Shown: in pieces, positions 1 through 4,999 of the stretch
Layout: each line of letters begins with the position of its first letter
Position numbering within the stretch: position 1 is the stretch's first letter
DNA from: Clostridiales bacterium
GTDB lineage: Bacteria; Bacillota; Clostridia; Peptostreptococcales; Anaerovoracaceae
Direction of reading: 5' to 3'
Assembly: GCA_009785435.1 (NCBI GenBank)
Contig: WQWG01000050.1
Coordinates: 1 to 5,407 of the forward strand
DNA: 5,407 nt
Position numbers and translations under genes: made by a program
Notes under the pieces: generated by a model
What the model was told of the DNA's origin: nothing
Seen by the model: the letters and a program-made list of their open reading frames with translations, nothing else
Databases searched by the model: none

Positions 1-132
1 TGGTCGATGCGAAGAGCGATGGCAAACCTGGGCATTCAGGAAGTGACGGAAAACATCATAGACAACTTGGCGCATACCAAAAATAACGCGGATTTTATCC
101 AAGTGATTAAAAAGATGAGGCTCGATGGATAA
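1..132 (+). CDS. rho: Transcription termination factor Rho, C-terminal end (5' truncated)
   Basis: An open frame enters from the left edge in frame 1 and stops at TAA 130-132, giving the last 43 residues of a protein. The text runs WSMRRAMANLG, then a helix-rich stretch, then the NLAHTKNNADFI segment. This matches the C-terminal tail of bacterial Rho, where a '(V)W.MRR...' helix is followed by 'L..TKNNEEF' close to the end. Rho is the hexameric RNA-dependent ATPase that ends transcription at factor-dependent sites. The P-loop and RNA-binding domains lie outside the window, so the assignment rests on the tail alone. In Bacillota rho commonly sits beside rpmE, DUF1385, prmC and prfA, as it does here, which supports the call. 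Its stop codon lies inside the start of the next gene (8-nt overlap). Confidence 0.85.
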   Translation, partial: WSMRRAMANLGIQEVTENIIDNLAHTKNNADFIQVIKKMRLDG

Positions 133-1201
133 AATGGATTTAAGCAAAATTTTTATAAAAAACGCGTCGCCAACAAAGGTCGGTGGACAAGCCGTCCTGG
201 AAGGCATCATGATGAAAGGCGAAGACAGAACGGCGGTCGTCGTCCGCTTGCCAAACGGCGCAATGCATGTCAAAACCGAAATGCTGCCCCAAAGAAAAGC
301 GTGGTCGAAACTGCCGATCATCAGAGGCGTTCTCATGTTCGGTTCGGCGCTCGTTTCCGGGACAAGGACGCTGATGCACTCCGCGCAAGTGCTGGAAAGC
401 TACGAGGGCGAGGGTGCCGAAGCATATGAGAAAGACAAGCTTACGATATGGCTAGAAAAAAAGTTCGGCGAAAAAGGCTCATGGAACATCATGCTGTACA
501 CTTCGGTCGTCCTTGCAATTCTATTCACCGTAGGAATCTTTATTATCGGGCCGACGTGGGTCGTCAACTTTTTCAGCAGATTTACGGAAAACGAAATCAT
601 TTTGAACTTGATTGAGGGCGTTCTCAGAATCGTCCTATTTGTCATATATGTAGCTGCGATTTCGAGAATGCAAGACATACGCAGGGTGTTCCAATTTCAC
701 GGAGCAGAGCATATGTGCATCCATTGCTATGAGAATAAGCTCGAATTGACGCCGGAGAACTGCAGAAGCTTCTATATGCTGCATCCGAGGTGTGGGACGA
801 GTTTTCTGATGTTTGTCATGGTCATCAGTCTGATCTTGTTTTCCCTGCTCGGATGGCCTGACTTGTTTTGGCGGATCACATCGAGGCTTTTGTTGATTCC
901 GGTTGTCGCGGGGATTTCGTATGAACTTTTAAAATGGGCAGGGAGAAGTGACACTTGGCTCGTTAAAGTATTGAGCATGCCTGGCATTTATCTGCAAAAA
1001 CTGACAACAAGGGAGCCTGACGACGAGCAGCTTGCGGTTGCGATCGCTGCGATGAAAGCAGTCATGGTAGACAAGTCAGAGCCTTGCTATGAAGGGATTT
1101 GTGATCGAGACGGGCGATTGATTGTACAAGAAGAAAGGGAACCATTCTTCTTGCAGGAAGAAATAAATGTAGCTGTACAGGAGGAATCGGAAACACCATG
1201 A
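125..1201 (+). CDS. DUF1385 family membrane protein (YqhQ-like), function unknown
   Basis: This 358-residue protein carries the hallmarks of DUF1385, the family of B. subtilis YqhQ. These are an N-terminal GGQAVLEGIMM motif (residues 20-30), a central FHGAEH motif (191-196) followed by H200, the LHPRCGTSF motif (219-227), and a C-terminal LTTREPDDEQLAVAIAAM-type segment (about 293-310). Hydrophobic segments suggest membrane helices at about 122-142, 162-180, 226-243 and 253-268. The conserved His, Glu and Cys residues next to the helices have led to the family being described as a possible metal-dependent membrane enzyme, but no reaction is established. The ATG at 125 lies 4 nt after GAGG (117-120). 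An in-frame ATG at 134 is the alternative start, but its spacing would be 13 nt. It overlaps rho by 8 nt and prmC by 4 nt (ATGA), so the three are probably co-transcribed and translationally coupled. The last 40 or so residues are acidic and probably variable. Confidence 0.9.
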   Translation: MDKMDLSKIFIKNASPTKVGGQAVLEGIMMKGEDRTAVVVRLPNGAMHVKTEMLPQRKAWSKLPIIRGVLMFGSALVSGTRTLMHSAQVLESYEGEGAEAYEKDKLTIWLEKKFGEKGSWNIMLYTSVVLAILFTVGIFIIGPTWVVNFFSRFTENEIILNLIEGVLRIVLFVIYVAAISRMQDIRRVFQFHGAEHMCIHCYENKLELTPENCRSFYMLHPRCGTSFLMFVMVISLILFSLLGWPDLFWRITSRLLLIPVVAGISYELLKWAGRSDTWLVKVLSMPGIYLQKLTTREPDDEQLAVAIAAMKAVMVDKSEPCYEGICDRDGRLIVQEEREPFFLQEEINVAVQEESETP

Positions 1202-2067
1202 GTATATTCGTGAAAGATGTTGTACAGATGGCAGAGGCTCAACTTCAAAGATGTGGCGTAAGTGATGCGAAAGTGGACGCGGAGCTTATTTTCAGATACC
1301 TTTTGAATGTTGATAAGATGGGATTTTTTAAACTTTGGGGAACATCCCTTGACGATGCGACAAGTGATCGCTACCTTGATTTGATTGCGGTACGGTCACA
1401 AGGCATGCCATTACAATACATAACAGGCGAACAGGAATTTATGGGTTTTCGGTTTTCCGTCAATCCCGATGTCCTGATTCCGAGGCAGGATACGGAAGTG
1501 CTTGTTGAGGAAATCGTGCAAACGATACAGGCACGAAAGAAAAGAAATTGCGCTGTGTTTGACCTTGGGTGCGGCAGCGGTGCGATTGGCATTAGCATTG
1601 CAAAGTTGTGTGAAGACGCGAAAGTTACAGCGTCTGACATCAGCAAAGGGGCAATTGAAACAGCAAAACGCAACGCAAAAGCCTTGGGCGTTGAAAAAAG
1701 GATGTCCTTTTCCGAGGGCAACTTGTTTGAGCCTTTTCAGGGGCGCTTTCGGTCTGAGAAATTTGATATCATCGTGTCAAACCCACCGTACATCAAAAGC
1801 CATGTGATCCCTACGCTTCAAGTTGAAGTAAAAGACCATGAACCGCTCCTCGCGCTTGATGGAGGTGAAGACGGCCTTGACTATTACCGTCAGATCATGG
1901 CAAAAGTGCATATACACCTAAAAAAAGGAGGCATATTGGCGCTTGAAATCGGACACGACCAAGCGAGAGCTGTCGTGGAAATTGCGGCAGACTATGAAAA
2001 CTTCAACGATTTGAAATTAATAAAAGATCTCGCCGGTAACGACCGCGGCTTGATATTTTATCCGTAA
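1198..2067 (+). CDS. prmC: Peptide chain release factor N5-glutamine methyltransferase PrmC
   Basis: PrmC (HemK) uses S-adenosylmethionine to methylate the glutamine of the GGQ loop in release factors RF1 and RF2, which raises peptide release efficiency. The 289-residue length is normal for the family. An N-terminal helical domain (about 1-80) is followed by the IPRQDTE motif (94-100), then a Rossmann-fold methyltransferase domain. That domain has the SAM-binding DLGCGSGAIG motif (122-131) and the NPPY catalytic motif (195-198), which holds the target glutamine side chain. EPLLALDGGEDGLDYYR (215-231) and DLAGNDR (277-283) are also family signatures. The start overlaps the upstream stop as ATGA. 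An AGGAGG lies at 1179-1184, an unusually long 13 nt before the ATG, so coupled re-initiation probably matters. Its substrate gene prfA lies about 0.8 kb downstream but beyond two terminators, in a separate transcription unit. Confidence 0.97.
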   Translation: MSIFVKDVVQMAEAQLQRCGVSDAKVDAELIFRYLLNVDKMGFFKLWGTSLDDATSDRYLDLIAVRSQGMPLQYITGEQEFMGFRFSVNPDVLIPRQDTEVLVEEIVQTIQARKKRNCAVFDLGCGSGAIGISIAKLCEDAKVTASDISKGAIETAKRNAKALGVEKRMSFSEGNLFEPFQGRFRSEKFDIIVSNPPYIKSHVIPTLQVEVKDHEPLLALDGGEDGLDYYRQIMAKVHIHLKKGGILALEIGHDQARAVVEIAADYENFNDLKLIKDLAGNDRGLIFYP

Positions 2068-2069
2068 AA

Positions 2070-2096
2070 TTCAAAAATGATAGAGAATTTTTTGAA
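2070..2096 (+). terminator. Weak A/T-only hairpin after prmC
   Basis: TTCAAAAA (2070-2077) and TTTTTGAA (2089-2096) are perfect 8-bp complements around an 11-nt loop, immediately after the prmC stop. The 3' arm itself supplies the U run. With a single G-C pair the hairpin would be unstable, so it is at best a poor intrinsic terminator. The stronger terminator at 2223-2242 could serve as backup for transcripts reading out of prmC. Confidence 0.25.
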
Positions 2097-2107
2097 AACA
2101 ATTTCAG

Positions 2108-2136
2108 TTGATATTTTTGACAATTTCATATATAAT
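2108..2136 (+). promoter_or_regulatory. Strong sigma-A type promoter for the small RNA
   Basis: The -35 box is TTGATA (2108-2113, 5 of 6 consensus), the spacer is exactly 17 nt, and the -10 box is a perfect TATAAT (2131-2136). The predicted start is about 2141-2144, which coincides with the first paired base of the structured RNA that follows. That agreement between promoter and RNA fold is the main reason to trust both. Confidence 0.8.
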
Positions 2137-2140
2137 AACA

Positions 2141-2242
2141 GTAAGTAAGTTAACTCGTGAAGGATTAAGGCTGGGTTCCCGAATGGGAGTAGGGTAAAAC
2201 CAAGAATTCCTTTGCCCCTGGGGTTAACTTATTCGCTTTTTT
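2141..2242 (+). ncRNA. Candidate structured small RNA of about 100 nt, class not recognised
   Basis: The RNA begins at the predicted start point and ends in a six-T tract (2237-2242). Its ends pair: AGUAAGUUAAC (2144-2154) with GUUAACUUAUU (2223-2233) gives 11 bp with one G-U. This helix extends inward by U2155-G2222 and C2156-G2221. Outward, past one mismatch, it extends by U2142-G2235, G2141-C2236 and A2140-U2237, so it abuts the U tract. Inside, AAGGAUU (2160-2166) pairs with AAUUCCUU (2205-2212) with one bulge. CUGGGUU (2171-2177) pairs with AAAACCAAG (about 2198-2204) with bulges, and CCC(2178-2180)-GAAU-GGG(2185-2187) forms the apical hairpin. AGGG (2191-2194) can also pair with CCCU (2216-2219), which would be a pseudoknot. 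No convincing ORF with a ribosome site lies inside. It does not match the cores I know for 6S, SRP, tmRNA, RNase P, T-box, TPP, FMN, SAM, glycine, lysine, cobalamin, guanidine or c-di-GMP RNAs. It could be an independent sRNA or an attenuated leader of rpmE. Confidence 0.65.
2223..2242 (+). terminator. Intrinsic terminator closing the small RNA
   Basis: The 3' strand of the long closing helix (GUUAACUUAUU plus the outer CGC pairs) leads directly into six T residues at 2237-2242. The 5' strand is at 2140-2154, so the 'loop' of this terminator is the whole internal RNA domain, rather than a short hairpin loop. It may also stop transcripts arriving from prmC. Confidence 0.55.
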
Positions 2243-2277
2243 GATATTTTGCTTTTAAATTTTGAAGAGTGGAATTC

Positions 2278-2304
2278 TTTAAGATCAAAAAAATTGATCT
2301 TAAA
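2278..2304. repeat. Perfect 11-bp inverted repeat with 5-nt A spacer
   Basis: TTTAAGATCAA (2278-2288) and TTGATCTTAAA (2294-2304) are exact reverse complements around five A residues. It lies 36 nt upstream of the rpmE -35 box and downstream of the small RNA terminator. Neither strand has a T run after the 3' arm, so a terminator is unlikely. A dyad operator for an unknown regulator, or an RNA stem in read-through transcripts, would fit. A smaller A/T hairpin, TGAATTT (2313-2319) with AAATTCA (2324-2330), follows it. Confidence 0.6.
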
Positions 2305-2340
2305 CGAATCTCTGAATTTGTAAAAATTCAAAAATTTCGC

Positions 2341-2370
2341 TTGCAATCAGCCCCAAAATCATGCTACAAT
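2341..2370 (+). promoter_or_regulatory. Promoter of rpmE (extended -10)
   Basis: TTGCAA (2341-2346) is followed by an 18-nt spacer and TACAAT (2365-2370), which is 5 of 6 to consensus. TGC directly before it (2362-2364) makes an extended -10 element. The predicted start near 2377 leaves a leader of about 90 nt before rpmE. Confidence 0.7.
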
Positions 2371-2376
2371 ATACAA

Positions 2377-2466
2377 GCTGTGGATTTGAACGACAACCGA
2401 TTTGAGTCTGCGAAGCAGCATATTTATGCAGAGGTGACAAAGCCCGAGCAGGAAAGAGGTGAAAGC
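2377..2466 (+). promoter_or_regulatory. rpmE 5' leader with alternative small hairpins and ribosome site
   Basis: Within this predicted untranslated leader CTGC (2408-2411) can pair with GCAG at 2415-2418 (GAA loop), or with GCAG at 2428-2431. The second choice competes with GCAT/ATGC (2418-2421 with 2426-2429). The region therefore holds mutually exclusive small stems. The Shine-Dalgarno GAGGTG (2456-2461) sits 5 nt before the ATG. Ribosomal protein leaders often bind their own product, and several L31 leader classes have been described. I cannot match this one to a class by eye. Confidence 0.4.
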
Positions 2467-2664
2467 ATGAAGGAAGGAATCCATCCGGATTATAAGGAAT
2501 GTAAAGTTACTTGCGCATGCGGCTACACGTTCGTCACGAAGTCATTAAACCCAGAACTTCGCCTTGACGTATGCTCAGCGTGTCATCCGTTCTTTACAGG
2601 ACAACAGAAATTTATCAATCGCGGCGGCCGCGTTGAGAAATTCAAAAATAAATACAACATTTAG
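2467..2664 (+). CDS. rpmE: Ribosomal protein bL31, zinc-binding type
   Basis: This 65-residue protein begins [11 protein letters not shown] and contains VTCACGYTF and a [14 protein letters not shown] segment, ending in the basic [13 protein letters not shown] tail. These features define bacterial L31 of the large ribosomal subunit, which bridges the central protuberance to the small subunit. The four zinc ligands are present as C16, C18, C36 and C39, so it is the C+ (zinc-containing) form rather than the zinc-free paralogue induced by zinc starvation. The start is set by GAGGTG 5 nt upstream and by family length. The frame stays open upstream to a GTG at 2269, but that stretch contains the promoter and has no L31 similarity. 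It appears to be monocistronic, with its own promoter and two downstream terminators. Its position between prmC and prfA differs from the rho-rpmE adjacency common in relatives such as B. subtilis. Confidence 0.97.
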   Translation: MKEGIHPDYKECKVTCACGYTFVTKSLNPELRLDVCSACHPFFTGQQKFINRGGRVEKFKNKYNI

Positions 2665-2670
2665 CAAAGC

Positions 2671-2710
2671 AAAGAGGCGGCTTACTCATTCCCGAGTGAG
2701 ACGCCTTTTC
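2671..2710 (+). terminator. Intrinsic terminator of rpmE
   Basis: AAGAGGCG (2672-2679) pairs with CGCCTTTT (2702-2709) with one G-U. After a single G-A mismatch CTTACTC (2681-2687) pairs with GAGTGAG (2694-2700), leaving the loop ATTCCC. That gives 15 bp in all. The U run is only four residues long and is partly within the stem, which may explain why a second terminator follows. Confidence 0.85.
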
Positions 2711-2721
2711 AAAAAGTCAAT

Positions 2722-2744
2722 AAAAGGAGCCCTTGGCTCCTTTT
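2722..2744. terminator. Second, tandem terminator (symmetrical)
   Basis: AAAAGGAGCC (2722-2731) pairs perfectly over 10 bp with GGCTCCTTTT (2735-2744) around the loop CTT. With A4 on one side and T4 on the other it could act in both directions. It lies 12 nt after the first hairpin and separates rpmE from the prfA promoter region. Confidence 0.85.
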
Positions 2745-2785
2745 CAGTTACTTCAACTAAAAATTCCAATCCATCATGAAATCAC

Positions 2786-2824
2786 TAGATATAATTTTGA
2801 AAATGTGTTAAAATACAATACGAT
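2786..2824 (+). promoter_or_regulatory. Probable promoter region of the prfA operon
   Basis: There are two overlapping readings. TAGATA (2786-2791), a 17-nt spacer and TAAAAT (2809-2814) preceded by TGT give an extended -10 promoter starting near 2821. TTGAAA (2797-2802), a 16-nt spacer and TACGAT (2819-2824) would start near 2831. A perfect TATAAT at 2790-2795 has no fair -35 partner at 16-18 nt. A promoter is needed here because two terminators lie just upstream, but which boxes are used cannot be settled by eye. Confidence 0.5.
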
Positions 2825-2825
2825 T

Positions 2826-2880
2826 AATGGTTCTGCGAAATGGTTCTGCTAATGGCTGTGTAAGCAGCAATGGAGGCAAA
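2826..2880 (+). promoter_or_regulatory. prfA leader with direct repeat, hairpin and Shine-Dalgarno
   Basis: AATGGTTCTGC occurs twice with a 13-nt period (2826-2836 and 2839-2849), followed by a degenerate AATGGCTGTG (2851-2860). CTGCT (2846-2850) can pair with AGCAG (2863-2867), or GCTG (2855-2858) with CAGC (2865-2868). Both end just before the ribosome site GGAGG (2872-2876), which is 4 nt from the prfA ATG. The leader is open in the prfA frame from an ATG at 2827, but that ATG has no ribosome site. Confidence 0.45.
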
Positions 2881-3945
2881 ATGTACGATAAATTAGATTT
2901 GACACTTGAAAAATACGACGAACTTTCGCTCAAAGTTTCTGATCCGGATGTCATCAACGACCAAGCGACTTGGCAGAAATACATCAAAGAAATGAGCGAA
3001 ATGGAGCCGATCGTAACGAAATACAAAGAATATAAAAAGGCAAAGACAGGTCTTGAAGACACGAAACAAATGCTCAGCGAAGGCGGCATGGACGAAGAAA
3101 TGAGAGACCTTGTGAAGATGGAACTTTCAGAGCTTGAAGAAACGCTGGAAACGTTGACAAGCGAGCTTCAGATATTGCTTCTTCCGAAAGACCCGAACGA
3201 TGATAAAAATGTAATTATTGAAGTCAGAGCGGGGACAGGCGGAGAAGAAGCCGCCCTCTTCGGATCAAACCTGCTCAGGATGTACACAAGATATGCTGAA
3301 AGACGCGGATGGAAGACAGAAGCAATAGAAATCAACGATACAGGAATGGGCGGCATCAAAGAGGCCGTGATGCTGATCAAAGGAAAAGGCGCATATTCAA
3401 GGCTTAAATTTGAAAGCGGCGCACATAGAGTTCAAAGGGTTCCCGAGACGGAATCCAGCGGCAGAATTCATACCTCTGCGGCGACCGTTGCGGTACTTCC
3501 GGAGGTTGACGATGTCGAAATCGACGTAAACCCGAGCGACGTCAGAGTGGACGTGTACCGGGCATCAGGCAACGGTGGGCAGAGCGTCAACACAACCGAT
3601 TCGGCCGTGAGACTCACCCACGTTCCGACAGGGCTTGTCGTCACATGTCAGGACGAAAAATCACAGATCAAGAATAAAGAAAAAGCCTTTAAAGTATTAA
3701 AAGCAAGGCTGTATGATTTAAAAATTCAGGAGCAAAACAAAGAAATCTCCGAACAGAGAAAAAGCCAAGTCGGCTCAGGAGATCGAAGCGAAAGAATCAG
3801 GACATACAACTTTCCGCAAGGCAGGGTGTCCGATCACCGCATAGGACTTACGCTCTATAAGCTCGACTATTTCCTTGACGGCGATTTGGATGAGATTATT
3901 GACGGGTTAATCGCCAGTGATACGGCGGAGAAGTTGAATAATTAA
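2881..3945 (+). CDS. prfA: Peptide chain release factor 1 (RF1)
   Basis: RF1 recognises UAA and UAG in the ribosomal A site and triggers hydrolysis of peptidyl-tRNA. The 354-residue product has the normal length. It has an N-terminal coiled domain (about 1-100) and a core domain with the [10 protein letters not shown] motif (118-127). The stop-codon reading PxT tripeptide is PET at 188-190, within [18 protein letters not shown]. The SPF signature of RF2 is absent. The catalytic GGQ is at 232-234 within [17 protein letters not shown], and Q234 is the residue PrmC should methylate. [27 protein letters not shown] text (about 298-320) completes the family pattern. The start at 2881 is chosen because MYDKLD matches the usual RF1 N-terminus and GGAGG lies 4 nt upstream. 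The longer reading from 2827 lacks both. It heads an operon with tsaC, 4 nt downstream. Its own stop is UAA, which RF2 can also read. Confidence 0.98.
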   Translation: MYDKLDLTLEKYDELSLKVSDPDVINDQATWQKYIKEMSEMEPIVTKYKEYKKAKTGLEDTKQMLSEGGMDEEMRDLVKMELSELEETLETLTSELQILLLPKDPNDDKNVIIEVRAGTGGEEAALFGSNLLRMYTRYAERRGWKTEAIEINDTGMGGIKEAVMLIKGKGAYSRLKFESGAHRVQRVPETESSGRIHTSAATVAVLPEVDDVEIDVNPSDVRVDVYRASGNGGQSVNTTDSAVRLTHVPTGLVVTCQDEKSQIKNKEKAFKVLKARLYDLKIQEQNKEISEQRKSQVGSGDRSERIRTYNFPQGRVSDHRIGLTLYKLDYFLDGDLDEIIDGLIASDTAEKLNN

Positions 3946-3949
3946 AGAT

Positions 3950-4960
3950 ATGCAAACGAAAATTCTAACCACTTCAAATGAAGATATAAAAACAGCAGCG
4001 GAGATCATAAAATCCGGTGGTCTTGTTGCGTTTCCGACAGAAACGGTCTACGGGCTTGGGGCAAATGCGCTTGACGCGGCTGCAGTGAAAAAAGTGTATG
4101 CGGCAAAGGGAAGACCGAGCGACAACCCGATGATCGTGCATATCGCAAGCGTGTCCGATCTCGATCGGCTTGCGTCTGAACGAAGCGCGGTTGCCATGTC
4201 CTTGATGGATCATTTCTGGCCGGGTTCGCTTACGCTCGTTTTAAACAAAGGGCAGGAAGTCCCCGATATCGTGACCGGCGGCAGTGATACGGTGGCAGTG
4301 AGAATGCCGGATGACGCTGTGGCGCTTGCGCTGATTACAGCGGCAGATCGTCCGATCGCAGCGCCGAGTGCGAACCTTTCGGGAAAGCCAAGCCCAACGA
4401 AGCCGTCACATGTTATGGACGATTTAAGCGGCAAAATTGACGCGATCATCGCAGGAAACGACTGCAGAGTGGGCATTGAGTCTACAGTATTGGATGTTAC
4501 GGGAGAAACGCTTGTCATTTTAAGGCCGGGCATTGTAACAAAAGAGGATATAGAAGCCGTTTCCGGCGTCCATGTAGAATTCGATCCGGCGCTTTTAAAA
4601 GAAGAACCACAAAATGACAAAACCGAAGACTTTAAACCCAAGTCTCCCGGCATGAAATACAAACATTATGCACCGAAAGCTCGGATGATGGTGATCGAAG
4701 GGCATCGGGACAATGTAAAGAGCGAAATAGAACGCGCAAGGAAACAAAGCGAAATAACAGGAGACCGTGTAGGTGTGATCCTGTTTGAGGAAAAAGCGTT
4801 TGCGGAAGCGGCTCATGATTTCTTTGCGAAACTCAGAGAGCTGGACGAGCAAGGCGTCGATCTGATCCTTGCGGGCGCGCTTTCGGATACAGACGGCGTA
4901 GGGTTCGCTGTGATGAACAGAATGCTTAAGTCGTCAGGGTACAACATTGTAAGGGTGTAA
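3950..4960 (+). CDS. tsaC: L-threonylcarbamoyladenylate synthase, long Sua5/YwlC type
   Basis: The enzyme makes threonylcarbamoyl-AMP from threonine, bicarbonate and ATP. This is the first step of the t6A37 modification of tRNAs that read ANN codons, and TsaD with partners completes it. The 336 residues comprise a YrdC-like catalytic domain (about 10-210) and a C-terminal Sua5 domain (about 243-336) joined by the linker that carries SPGMKYKHYAP (232-242). Catalytic-domain signatures are FPTETVYGLG (28-37), KGRPSDNP (53-60, with the KxR pair K53 and R55), PSANLSG (139-145, with the SxN pair S140 and N142), GIESTV (175-180) and RPG (192-194). Only 4 nt separate it from the prfA stop and no good Shine-Dalgarno is visible, so translation probably depends on coupling to prfA. 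The pairing of prfA with this gene is common in Bacillota. Confidence 0.96.
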   Translation: MQTKILTTSNEDIKTAAEIIKSGGLVAFPTETVYGLGANALDAAAVKKVYAAKGRPSDNPMIVHIASVSDLDRLASERSAVAMSLMDHFWPGSLTLVLNKGQEVPDIVTGGSDTVAVRMPDDAVALALITAADRPIAAPSANLSGKPSPTKPSHVMDDLSGKIDAIIAGNDCRVGIESTVLDVTGETLVILRPGIVTKEDIEAVSGVHVEFDPALLKEEPQNDKTEDFKPKSPGMKYKHYAPKARMMVIEGHRDNVKSEIERARKQSEITGDRVGVILFEEKAFAEAAHDFFAKLRELDEQGVDLILAGALSDTDGVGFAVMNRMLKSSGYNIVRV

Positions 4961-4999
4961 ACAATCGTTACACAGCAGAAATGGAGATGGTGAGGAAAG

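Noticed and set aside
1502..1807. 101-codon + strand frame within prmC
   Set aside because: It lies wholly inside the strongly supported prmC gene in another frame, has no recognisable domain, and has the look of a shadow frame.
2117..2136. Perfect TTGACA (2117-2122) paired with TATAAT (2131-2136)
   Set aside because: The spacer is only 8 nt. TTGATA at 2108-2113 with a 17-nt spacer is the workable -35 box.
2141..2242. Small RNA as 6S, SRP, T-box or a common riboswitch
   Set aside because: It is too short for 6S. It lacks the SRP GGAA-tetraloop domain, the T-box sequence GGGUGGUACC and the conserved cores of the common riboswitch classes I could recall. This is a by-eye check only, and a covariance search would be decisive.
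2426..2437. Mini-ORF ATG CAG AGG TGA in the rpmE leader
   Set aside because: It has three codons and no ribosome site, and is best explained by chance or by the hairpin sequence.
2269..2466. In-frame upstream extension of rpmE from GTG 2269 (66 extra residues)
   Set aside because: The added part has no L31 similarity, contains the inverted repeat and the rpmE promoter, and has no ribosome site. ATG 2467 has a good one and gives the family length of 65.
2827..2880. RF1 start at ATG 2827
   Set aside because: No Shine-Dalgarno precedes it, it sits at or before the predicted transcript start, and RF1 proteins begin at the residue encoded at 2881, which has GGAGG upstream.
4210..4662. 150-codon minus-strand frame opposite tsaC
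   Set aside because: It is antisense to a well-conserved gene, with a Ser/Thr-rich composition typical of reverse-frame artefacts and no family motif.
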